A DNA stretch of 5,330 bases, taken from NCBI GenBank assembly GCA_047618505.1, contig JBLHLB010000297.1:1-5330 (forward strand). Direction: 5' to 3'. Both the position numbers and the translations under genes were made by a program. Each line of letters starts with the position of its first letter. Within the stretch, counting starts at the first letter, position 1. The DNA is from JBLHLB01 sp047618505 (GTDB taxonomy: Bacteria > Planctomycetota > UBA1135 > GCA-002686595). This document shows, in pieces, positions 1-5,330 of this stretch. The notes beneath the pieces are model-generated. The model had not been told where the DNA came from, made no database searches, and saw only the letters and a list, made by a program, of their open reading frames with translations.

Positions 1-124
1 CATCCGGAAGCGATTGCACGGGCGCGTCTCCGACGCCGAATACGCGCACGCCCACCTGCGCCAGGGCCTGGGTGAAGTGCGGCATCTCGGCCGGAAAGCC
101 TGGGGACAGGAAGACTACGTTCAT
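1..124 (-). CDS. ATP-grasp ligase family protein, N-terminal fragment (runs off the left edge)
   Basis: The ATG is at 124-122 on the minus strand and the frame stays open for 41 codons to the window edge, so only the start of the protein is visible. It begins MNVVFLSPGFPAEMPHF, continues with a helix-like TQALAQVGVRV, and then has FGVGDAPVQSLPD. This beta-alpha-beta pattern suits the Rossmann-like pre-ATP domain that opens many carboxylate-amine ligases. It lines up without gaps against the first 41 residues of the ATP-grasp protein at 3088-4311 (MHVLLVEPAFPKNQREF, then ALHAVGARVTGIGERPLEAL), which is the basis for the family call. The catalytic ATP-grasp core lies outside the window. The gene starts 50 bp after the stop of the ATP-grasp gene at 175-1407 on the same strand, so the two probably share a transcript. 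No Shine-Dalgarno site precedes the start; the leader is C-rich. Confidence 0.72.
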   Translation of the reverse strand, partial: MNVVFLSPGFPAEMPHFTQALAQVGVRVFGVGDAPVQSLPD

Positions 125-174
125 GGTCGTGGGGGCAGGGGGTACTGAGGGGGGCGGACAGCCGGGGTCTGGCG

Positions 175-1407
175 TCAGCCCATTTCGACGCGCAGCAATT
201 CCGTGAGGCGACGCATTCCAGCCTCGACTTCCGCGGTCGTGTCGGCGCGAAGAATCACGTAGCCCTCGCCTTCGTAAGTAGAGGCCTTGGGTTGGCCTGG
301 TTGGGGGATCTTGGCTTGGGCGACGAGGGAGCCGAGCTCCTTCCGCGCTTCCTCCAGGCCGTGGACTTGGGTCACGTGCCCGTCGCCTTGGCCACGTAGG
401 AACAGCGCCCCCACGGACCAGCGTCGAGCCGGTGGCTCAAAGCGTTCGTGTACCACGACCTGGGCCCAGTCCGAGTAGAAATCGCGGCCATGGGCCAATG
501 AAATCAGGGAGGTGAATTGGGCCCCCGGCGGACGCGCGGCCACCTCCGAGATGGCGATTGAGCCGTCTGAGCGCTCGAACCATTCCATGTGCGTCATGCC
601 GGTCACCATCCCGAGGGCATCTAGGGCCATAGGGCCAGCTTCGCGGATGGCAGCGTACTCGGGGCCGTCGATTTCCCGGGGCAGGATCACGCACCATTGC
701 AACCAGGGGTGCTCCATGACCTCAAGCGGCGTGGGGTAGTAACGCGAGATCGAATGGAAGACGTGCTCGCCGCCAATGCTGATGGAGTCATAGGAGTGCT
801 CGCGGCCCTGGATAAATTCCTCCAGGAGCACGGGGTCCGCCTCCGAGGGCGGCATGCTGCGTAGATAGCTCTCCAGCTCTTCCCGGGTGTTGACTCGAAA
901 AGTATTGCGTGCGCCAGCGCCGGCCGGCGGCTTGACCACCAGGGGCAGAGTCTCACTTGCGAAGGCCAGGGCAGCGTCTTTGTTGGTCGCCAAGGCATGC
1001 TTTGCACACGGCAGGCCGGCAGCCCGCAGTGCATCCTTCATGACAGCCTTGTCGCGGAAGTTAGTGGCCTCCTCCCGGTCCATACCGCGGATCTTGAGAC
1101 GCTCCCGTACCTCCGCCAGGGGCTCCTGCAGTTGTTCAAGAATCCCGATGAGCCGGTCCACGTGCCCACCGAGGCAAGCCCGTGAGAGCTTGCGCACCGC
1201 CGCCTCGAGGGCGTCCGTGTCGAGGGGATCCTGTATGCGCTCGAAGCCGACCAAGCGCGAGGTCAAGTCCTGGGGGAACTCGCGCTGGTCTTGCTGGGAG
1301 ATAATGGCCAGTCGAAGACCAGGCAATGCGGCCGCTGCGCGGACAAATCGCAGGGTTGTCTCCATCCCGTAGGGGACGACGAAGATGACGTGTAGGGGGG
1401 ATTCCAT
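175..1407 (-). CDS. ATP-grasp carboxylate-amine ligase-like protein (410 aa)
   Basis: This is a complete 410-residue protein of the ATP-grasp superfamily; such enzymes use ATP to make an acyl-phosphate that is attacked by an amine or other nucleophile. Residues 1-115 look like the pre-ATP domain. FRDKAVMKDALRAAGLPCAK (117-136) is the usual lead-in helix. LVVKPPAGAGA (156-166) supplies the ATP-binding lysine K159 and a glycine-rich loop. VLLEEFIQGREHSYD (193-207) is the adenine-binding hinge. THMEWF (272-277) and AISEVAARPPG (285-295) supply the likely metal ligands E275 and E288. The third ligand, Asn in D-Ala-D-Ala ligase, is replaced by A290, as in PurK/PurT/BacD-like members. A C-terminal region of about 100 residues follows. 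There is no signal peptide or membrane segment, so it is probably cytosolic. The start is supported by GAGGG 6 nt upstream. The substrate is unknown; L-amino-acid ligase-like or carboxylase-like activity are both possible. Confidence 0.9.
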   Translation of the reverse strand: MESPLHVIFVVPYGMETTLRFVRAAAALPGLRLAIISQQDQREFPQDLTSRLVGFERIQDPLDTDALEAAVRKLSRACLGGHVDRLIGILEQLQEPLAEVRERLKIRGMDREEATNFRDKAVMKDALRAAGLPCAKHALATNKDAALAFASETLPLVVKPPAGAGARNTFRVNTREELESYLRSMPPSEADPVLLEEFIQGREHSYDSISIGGEHVFHSISRYYPTPLEVMEHPWLQWCVILPREIDGPEYAAIREAGPMALDALGMVTGMTHMEWFERSDGSIAISEVAARPPGAQFTSLISLAHGRDFYSDWAQVVVHERFEPPARRWSVGALFLRGQGDGHVTQVHGLEEARKELGSLVAQAKIPQPGQPKASTYEGEGYVILRADTTAEVEAGMRRLTELLRVEMG

Positions 1408-1567
1408 GGGCGGCCCTCAGTCTAATCCCGTGCTCGCCGCAAAGCCCGCTGGATGTGAGTTCGAAGGCCCGGGGGAGCGAGGAAGGGCCGACTTCGCTAA
1501 CTTGGGGGTCCATGGCGAGCGCAATTCTTCGTCCGCCCTGTCCCCCCTCTAGATCACGACCGCTCCC
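1408..1567. promoter_or_regulatory. Divergent intergenic region, presumed to carry both promoters
   Basis: This 160-bp gap separates the start codons of two outward-facing genes, the ATP-grasp gene on the left and glgA on the right, so promoters for both units should lie here. I see no convincing -35/-10 pair on either strand; TAACTT at 1498-1503 is only a weak -10 candidate for glgA. An imperfect inverted repeat is present: CGAAG plus GCCC (1462-1470) faces GGGC, a three-base bulge and CTTCG (1485-1496), with a 14-nt centre. It could be an operator. The last 30 bases before glgA are pyrimidine-rich and offer no ribosome binding site. Confidence 0.4.
1414..1419 (-). promoter_or_regulatory. 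Ribosome binding site of the 410-aa ATP-grasp gene
   Basis: On the minus strand the bases read TGAGGG, followed by 6 nt and then the ATG at 1407-1405. This supports the chosen start. It is one of only two clear Shine-Dalgarno-like sites in the window; glgA and the left-edge gene lack one. Confidence 0.6.
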
Positions 1568-3052
1568 ATGCAGCCGCTCTCCGTACTGATCGTTGCCTCT
1601 GAGGTCGCCCCCTTCGCTAAGACCGGCGGGCTTGCGGACGTTTCGGCGGCCCTCGCTCGTTACCTGGCCAGCGCGGGCCACGACGTAAAGATCCTGATGC
1701 CGCTCTACCGGCGCGTGCGCGAGAAGGTGGGCGATTTGACGCCCCACCCGCAGCTCCAGGACTTGAAGCTGGGGAGCGACGAGCACGCCCGGCACGTCTC
1801 GGTATCGACCGCGCCATTGCCTGGTGTGGCCGGACCGGAGGTGTACTTCCTACGGGCGCCGGAGCTCTATGACCGCGAAGGCATCTACTGCCAGGATGGT
1901 GACGAGCACCTGCGCTTCGGCGTGCTGTCCGAAGCGGCCATGGTGATTTGTCAGAACCTCGGGTGGGCGCCGGATGTTATCCATGTGAACGACTGGCACA
2001 CGGGGCTGTTGCCGCTGCAGATGAAGGTCCACTTTGGGTGGGACGATCTCTTCAAGCAGACCAAGACCGTATTGACACTCCACAACATGGGGTATCAAGG
2101 CGTGTTTCCCCTGGATGTGATGGGGGACTTGCGCTTGGGTGGTGAGCACCATCTTCTTTGGCGCGGGGATGTGGAGGAGGAGCGTGTCAACTTCCTGCGC
2201 ACGGGCTTGCTCTACGCCGACGCTTTGACGACGGTGAGTCCGACCTATGCCAAGGAGATACAGACAGCGGACCAGGGCATGGGGCTTGAGGGCCTGCTGA
2301 GCGAGCGTAGCGACGACTTGATCGGGATCGTCAATGGTGTGGACTATGCCGAATGGGATCCGCGTACAGATGGGCACATCGCTGCGAACTTCAGGCCGGA
2401 AGACTTGTCGGGCAAGAAGGTCTGCCGAGACGCGTTGCTTGAGCGCTTCGGTTTGACGCCGGCAGGCGACGATGTGCCGGTGCTTGGTGTGGTCTCACGC
2501 CTAACGCCGCAAAAAGGATTCGAGCTTCTGCCTGACATGTTGACGGTCCTTCTGCAGCGCGAAGACCTGCGCCTCGTGCTCCTCGGAAGTGGCGAGGAAC
2601 ACTACGAACAGTACTTCTCCTGGCTCCAGGAGACCTTCCCGCGCCACGTGGGGTTCTTTGCAGGTTACGACGAAGCCCTATCCCATCAGATCGAGGCAGG
2701 CAGTGACTTGTTCTTGATGCCGTCGCGCTACGAGCCCTGTGGTCTGAATCAAATGTACAGCCTGCGCTACGGTACGGCGCCCATCGTTCGTCGCACAGGC
2801 GGTCTTGCGGATACCGTCGAGGAGTACGATGTCGCGACGGGGAAGGGTACGGGCTTCCTTTTTGATGAGTTCACCTCCCACGCGCTTTTTGACGCGACTC
2901 GCAAGGCACTCGCGGTCTTCAAGGAACCGGCGCACCGAGCGCGTTTGCGTGCTAATGGAATGGCGCGGGATACTTCCTGGGAAGTCCAGGGTCCACACTA
3001 TGTTGAGTTGTACAAACAGCTCGCAGGTCGCACTTCCGTCACTACGCCCTGA
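1568..3052 (+). CDS. glgA: Glycogen synthase, ADP-glucose dependent (GT5 family)
   Basis: GlgA transfers glucose from ADP-glucose to the non-reducing end of an alpha-1,4-glucan in the cytosol. The 494 residues match the usual bacterial length of about 480-500 and show both GT-B lobes. N-terminal lobe: SEVAPFAKTGGLADV (11-25) with the ADP-glucose-binding K18-T-G-G motif; VNDWHTGLLPLQ (140-151); LHNMGYQGVFP (171-181) with H172. C-terminal lobe: GIVNGVDYAEWDP (253-265); VVSRLTPQKGFELL (308-321) with phosphate-binding R311 and K316; SRYEPCGLNQMYSLRYG (386-402) with catalytic E389 and C391; VRRTGGLADTV (407-417). All residues known to matter in E. coli GlgA that I could place are present, so it should be active. 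Translation starts at the ATG ten residues before SEVAPF; no Shine-Dalgarno site precedes it. It diverges from one ATP-grasp gene and is followed after 35 bp by another. No other glycogen gene is visible. Confidence 0.97.
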   Translation: MQPLSVLIVASEVAPFAKTGGLADVSAALARYLASAGHDVKILMPLYRRVREKVGDLTPHPQLQDLKLGSDEHARHVSVSTAPLPGVAGPEVYFLRAPELYDREGIYCQDGDEHLRFGVLSEAAMVICQNLGWAPDVIHVNDWHTGLLPLQMKVHFGWDDLFKQTKTVLTLHNMGYQGVFPLDVMGDLRLGGEHHLLWRGDVEEERVNFLRTGLLYADALTTVSPTYAKEIQTADQGMGLEGLLSERSDDLIGIVNGVDYAEWDPRTDGHIAANFRPEDLSGKKVCRDALLERFGLTPAGDDVPVLGVVSRLTPQKGFELLPDMLTVLLQREDLRLVLLGSGEEHYEQYFSWLQETFPRHVGFFAGYDEALSHQIEAGSDLFLMPSRYEPCGLNQMYSLRYGTAPIVRRTGGLADTVEEYDVATGKGTGFLFDEFTSHALFDATRKALAVFKEPAHRARLRANGMARDTSWEVQGPHYVELYKQLAGRTSVTTP

Positions 3053-3076
3053 ACTCGCTCACCGTCTTTCCATCTC

Positions 3077-3081
3077 AGAGG
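3077..3081 (+). promoter_or_regulatory. Ribosome binding site of the 407-aa ATP-grasp gene
   Basis: AGAGG lies 6 nt before the ATG at 3088, inside the 35-bp gap after the glgA stop. It supports the start and argues for independent ribosome entry on a shared glgA transcript. No terminator-like hairpin is visible in the gap. Confidence 0.55.
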
Positions 3082-3087
3082 CTTCCA

Positions 3088-4311
3088 ATGCACGTCCTTC
3101 TTGTTGAACCGGCCTTCCCCAAGAATCAGCGCGAGTTTGCCCGCGCACTTCACGCCGTTGGTGCGCGTGTAACCGGAATTGGGGAACGACCGCTTGAAGC
3201 ACTGGATCCCGAGTTGAAATCATGGCTGCATGGGTACGAACAGATCAGCACAATCGCCGATGAAGGCGCGTTGCTAGAGGCGGTCAAGCGCGTGCAGTCA
3301 CGCGAATGGGTCGATCGATTGGAGGCGACTGTGGAGGCGCACATCATGGCTACGGCTCATGTGCGTGAGGCGACGGACATTCCCGGCATCAGCTCGCGCA
3401 CGTCGTTCCTGTGCAGGGACAAGCCTGCAATGAAGGAGGCCCTGCGCGAAGCAGGGGTTGCCTGCGCGCAATCCACGGGAGCTTCGACGCCGGAAGAGGT
3501 GCGAGCCTTCGCCAAGGAGATTGGGTACCCCGTCATTCTCAAACCCCGCGATGCTGCGGGGGCCGCGGGCATTTACCGGGCGGATGACGACGCGGGATTG
3601 GAGCTGGCGATCGAGGATTCCGGTGTGAATCAGGGTGCGAAAGTGGCCGTGGAGGAGTTCATCGAAGGGCACGAAGGCTTCTATGACACGCTTTGCCTTG
3701 AGGGCCAGGTCGTGCATGACTTCGCGTCGCACTACTACCCGGGCGTTCTCGAAGCGATGCGCACCCGCTGGGTCTCGCCGCAAATCGTAACAACGAATCG
3801 CATTGATGTGGACGAGACTTATGCGGAGGTGAAGGAGATGGGGGCGAAGGTGATTCAAGCCCTCGGGATCGGGACTTCGGCGACGCACATGGAGTGGTTC
3901 TTCGGACCGAAGGGTTTGAAGTTCTCGGAGATCGGTTGCCGGCCGCCGGGCGTGCTGGTCTGGGACCTCTATTCAGAAGCGAACGATTTGGATCTGTATG
4001 TGGAATGGGCCAAGCTGATCGTTCATGGGAAGACAGATGCGCAAGCTTCCCGGCGGTTCAGCGCTGGAATGATTGCACTGAGGCCGGATAGGGATGGACA
4101 TGTAGTGCGAATCGATGGATTGGAGGAGGTGCATCGGCGCTATGGGAGCAACCTGATTGACGAACACATCCCCGGCCCGGGGAGCGCGACGCAGCCGATC
4201 GAAGGCGGGTATATGGCGAATGCTTGGATGCGCCTGAAGCATCCGGACTATGACGGGTTACGGGAGGTCATGGACCGGATTGGGGAAGATGTGCAGGTGA
4301 AGGCTAGGTAG
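3088..4311 (+). CDS. ATP-grasp carboxylate-amine ligase-like protein (407 aa)
   Basis: This is a second complete ATP-grasp protein, paralogous to the 410-residue one. The pre-ATP domain opens MHVLLVEPAFPKNQREF and spans roughly residues 1-105. CRDKPAMKEALREAGVACAQ (109-128) leads into the core. VILKPRDAAGAAGIYR (149-164) supplies K152 and the glycine-rich loop. VAVEEFIEGHEGFYD (186-200) is the hinge. THMEWFFG (266-273) and FSEIGCRPPGVL (279-290) carry the likely metal ligands E269 and E281, with G283 where classical members have Asn. The RPPG motif and the later GH-V-RIDGLEEV segment (337-348) match GH-VTQVHGLEEA of the paralogue, so the similarity covers the whole length. It is probably cytosolic. 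It sits 35 bp behind glgA and is likely co-transcribed. The substrate is not predictable from sequence; a dipeptide or amide-forming reaction is the family's commonest role, but a biotin-carboxylase-like reaction cannot be excluded. Confidence 0.9.
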   Translation: MHVLLVEPAFPKNQREFARALHAVGARVTGIGERPLEALDPELKSWLHGYEQISTIADEGALLEAVKRVQSREWVDRLEATVEAHIMATAHVREATDIPGISSRTSFLCRDKPAMKEALREAGVACAQSTGASTPEEVRAFAKEIGYPVILKPRDAAGAAGIYRADDDAGLELAIEDSGVNQGAKVAVEEFIEGHEGFYDTLCLEGQVVHDFASHYYPGVLEAMRTRWVSPQIVTTNRIDVDETYAEVKEMGAKVIQALGIGTSATHMEWFFGPKGLKFSEIGCRPPGVLVWDLYSEANDLDLYVEWAKLIVHGKTDAQASRRFSAGMIALRPDRDGHVVRIDGLEEVHRRYGSNLIDEHIPGPGSATQPIEGGYMANAWMRLKHPDYDGLREVMDRIGEDVQVKAR

Positions 4312-4520
4312 CGGCGCAAGCGCAGCGTTCACCTAAGTCGTCAAGCCGGCATCACCACCCAACCTCCAGCTGTCGTGCTGCGTAGATCCGTCCCCGGCCG
4401 AGTATTGCAAGCACTGGTGTTTCCATGTCGTCCTTGTCCATTCGAATCGATCTGCACTTTGACCTTCCGCCTGCTTTGGCGTGACTACGGAATAGTCGCT
4501 AGGCCGAAGAGCGACTGCAG
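4312..4520. other. Intergenic stretch before the orphan frame
   Basis: No gene is supported here. Short frames on the minus strand (for example 4333-4635) have no recognisable content. No hairpin with a T-run follows the ATP-grasp stop, so the end of the glgA transcript is not evident. The one structured element is the hairpin at 4468-4513. A TTGACC at 4459-4464 resembles a -35 box but lacks a partner -10 at normal spacing. Confidence 0.5.
4468..4513 (+). other. Long imperfect hairpin upstream of the orphan frame
   Basis: Three helices stack around a 5-nt loop (CGGAA, 4488-4492). The inner helix is 4481-4487 with 4493-4499 (7 pairs, one G-U). The middle helix is 4474-4480 with 4503-4509 (7 pairs, one G-U), separated from the inner one by a TAG bulge at 4500-4502. 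The outer helix is 4468-4470 with 4511-4513 (3 pairs). Both wobbles are G-U on the plus strand and would be A-C mismatches on the other, so a plus-strand RNA is favoured. It ends 7 nt before the ATG at 4521, where it would cover any ribosome site. There is no T-run, so a standard intrinsic terminator is unlikely. Confidence 0.4.
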
Positions 4521-5171
4521 ATGAAACAGATGAGATCAATAACGAACGCTGCCCAGCGTGGGTGGTACTGCTTCGCGATGTACTCGGGATTGCGTGCCCT
4601 TCGAAACCGAGTGGGCAGTCTCTCTTGCCGTTCAAATTCCGAGATTGGCGGCCTTCGAGACGTCATTCTGCTCTCGGAAGACCTAGGCCCCCTGATTCTC
4701 AATGTCCATCTGCGCCCGCGGCCTTCGGCTGCAACGCTGGATGGGAACTATGGAATCTGCTCGCTAAGACAACCCAATCCCCGCGTTAGCCGATGGATCT
4801 ATCAGTTCTTCTGTGCGACCAGCCATTTCGGCTGTGGTCATTTCGAAATCGCATTCTTTGAGCGAAGTGGCGAAGTTACATTCTACGGGATACGGAATAT
4901 GGCCAGCGCTAACGCTCGCCGTCTAGGCCTACATGGGTTGGCCGCTCGCCTTCGATTGTCCAAGTCAGGAGAAGACGTGCAAGTGCTCTCCGTAGTGTCG
5001 AAATGGCTAGCAGGCAATGGGTATGTGGCTAGGCATGCCAAGCCGAGTGACTGCATAGAACTGGCCGTAAACAACCGTCTTTTGCCCCCCAGCGCCCATG
5101 GAAAGGCGAAGGCGATCCTCTACAGGAAATACAACAGACTCCACGCCCTGTTCGACCATGATTTAGCATGA
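4521..5171 (+). CDS. Hypothetical protein of unknown family (216 aa)
   Basis: I do not recognise this frame. It runs 216 codons without a stop in DNA of moderate GC, which is unlikely by chance though not impossible. About 40% of its codons end in A or T by hand count, against roughly a quarter in samples from glgA and the downstream ATP-grasp gene. The product is basic, with many Arg and eight Cys. Its middle alternates hydrophobic and polar residues like a beta-rich fold (VILLSEDLGPLILNVHL at 48-64; FEIAFFERSGEVTFYGI at 108-124). Its end is helical and basic (GKAKAILYRKYNRLHALF). No signal peptide or membrane helix stands out. The upstream phase is closed by TAG at 4500-4502; ATG 4521 is the first ATG, with only a weak AAGAG at 4507-4511 before it, and ATG 4530 is an alternative. 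It could be a transferred gene, a decaying one, or a spurious frame. Confidence 0.42.
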   Translation: MKQMRSITNAAQRGWYCFAMYSGLRALRNRVGSLSCRSNSEIGGLRDVILLSEDLGPLILNVHLRPRPSAATLDGNYGICSLRQPNPRVSRWIYQFFCATSHFGCGHFEIAFFERSGEVTFYGIRNMASANARRLGLHGLAARLRLSKSGEDVQVLSVVSKWLAGNGYVARHAKPSDCIELAVNNRLLPPSAHGKAKAILYRKYNRLHALFDHDLA

Positions 5172-5330
5172 CCAGCCGCTGTGGGCGGGCCGATGAGACG
5201 ATCGAATTGCTGTACGGCGAAGCCGTGAAATAAGCCTTGAACTGCGACATAAAGCTTCAGCACGTTAGAGCTGGCAGTGATGAGCTTGGAAGGCCGATCG
5301 TTCTTGCAGAGGACAGCGAGGTGTTCGCCT
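5168..5330 (+). other. Short overlapping frame with an in-frame stop, open again to the right edge
   Basis: The ATG at 5168 overlaps the stop of the preceding frame as ATGA, a layout typical of translational coupling. It encodes MTSRCGRADETIELLYGEAVK and stops at TAA 5231-5233. The same phase is then open to the edge and reads protein-like: from TTG 5237 it gives NCDIKLQHVRAGSDELGRP followed by IVLAEDSEVFA. Three readings fit: a 21-residue peptide followed by the 5' end of a separate gene starting at TTG 5237 without a Shine-Dalgarno site, a gene broken by a nonsense mutation, or chance. The window ends too soon to choose. No family is recognised. Confidence 0.25.

Noticed and set aside
887..1372. 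161-codon plus-strand frame opposite the ATP-grasp gene
   Set aside because: It is antisense to a well-supported gene and its Arg/Ser/Ala-rich product shows no family features.
1136..1795. 219-codon minus-strand frame crossing the divergent intergenic region
   Set aside because: It overlaps the starts of both glgA and the 410-aa ATP-grasp gene, which are certain. Its product is Arg/Gly/Pro-rich without any motif, typical of a shadow frame in GC-rich DNA.
1850..2377. 175-codon minus-strand frame inside glgA
   Set aside because: It is antisense to conserved GlgA motifs, has no ribosome site and no recognisable content.
3298..3888. 196-codon minus-strand frame inside the 407-aa ATP-grasp gene
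   Set aside because: It is antisense to the catalytic core of a clear ATP-grasp protein and is explained as a shadow.
4312..4330. Small GC-rich repeat after the ligase stop (GCGCAAGCGC) as a terminator
   Set aside because: The stem would be three or four pairs around a tiny loop, and no T-run follows.
4459..4494. TTGACC followed by AT-containing bases as a promoter for the orphan frame
   Set aside because: No acceptable -10 hexamer lies 16-18 bp downstream; the -35 match alone is weak evidence.
5029..5250. 73-codon minus-strand frame at the right end
   Set aside because: It overlaps the end of the orphan frame, is low in complexity (Ser, Arg, Cys, Gly) and has no supporting start site or motif.
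4785..5270. Integron attC-like core sites (GTTAGCC near 4785, GCTAAC near 4907, GTTAGAG at 5264)
   Set aside because: The core motifs are imperfect, are in the wrong order or orientation to pair as an attC hairpin, and no integrase gene is visible.

Overview
The window comes from a GC-rich bacterial chromosome. It is built around a complete glycogen synthase gene (glgA, 1568-3052 +) and three genes for ATP-grasp enzymes of the carboxylate-amine ligase type: a partial one at the left edge (1-124 -), a complete one (175-1407 -) and a complete one downstream of glgA (3088-4311 +). The taxon cannot be fixed from the sequence. The GC-rich codon use and the uneven presence of Shine-Dalgarno sites fit a GC-rich proteobacterium, myxobacterium or planctomycete, but this is only a guess.

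Layout. Two units diverge from a 160-bp intergenic region (1408-1567). The leftward unit holds the 410-residue ATP-grasp protein and then, 50 bp on, the first 41 codons of a second ATP-grasp protein that leaves the window. The rightward unit holds glgA and then, 35 bp on, a 407-residue ATP-grasp protein. The three ATP-grasp proteins look like diverged paralogues: the N-terminus of the truncated one reads much like the N-terminus of the 407-residue protein, and the two complete proteins share all visible ATP-grasp landmarks in the same order at similar spacing.

From 4312 to the right edge the character changes. Third codon positions become richer in A/T and no recognisable family appears. This part holds a 209-bp leader with a long imperfect hairpin (4468-4513), an orphan reading frame of 216 codons (4521-5171 +), and then a very short frame overlapping it by ATGA. 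That short frame stops at TAA 5231-5233 and stays open in the same phase to the edge. This may be accessory or decaying DNA.

How the genes may work together. GlgA extends alpha-1,4-glucan chains from ADP-glucose. ATP-grasp ligases activate a carboxylate as an acyl-phosphate and join it to an amine or other nucleophile. No glgC, glgB, glgP, carrier protein or precursor peptide is visible. A link between glucan synthesis and the three ligases is suggested only by gene arrangement, and it is the main point of interest here.
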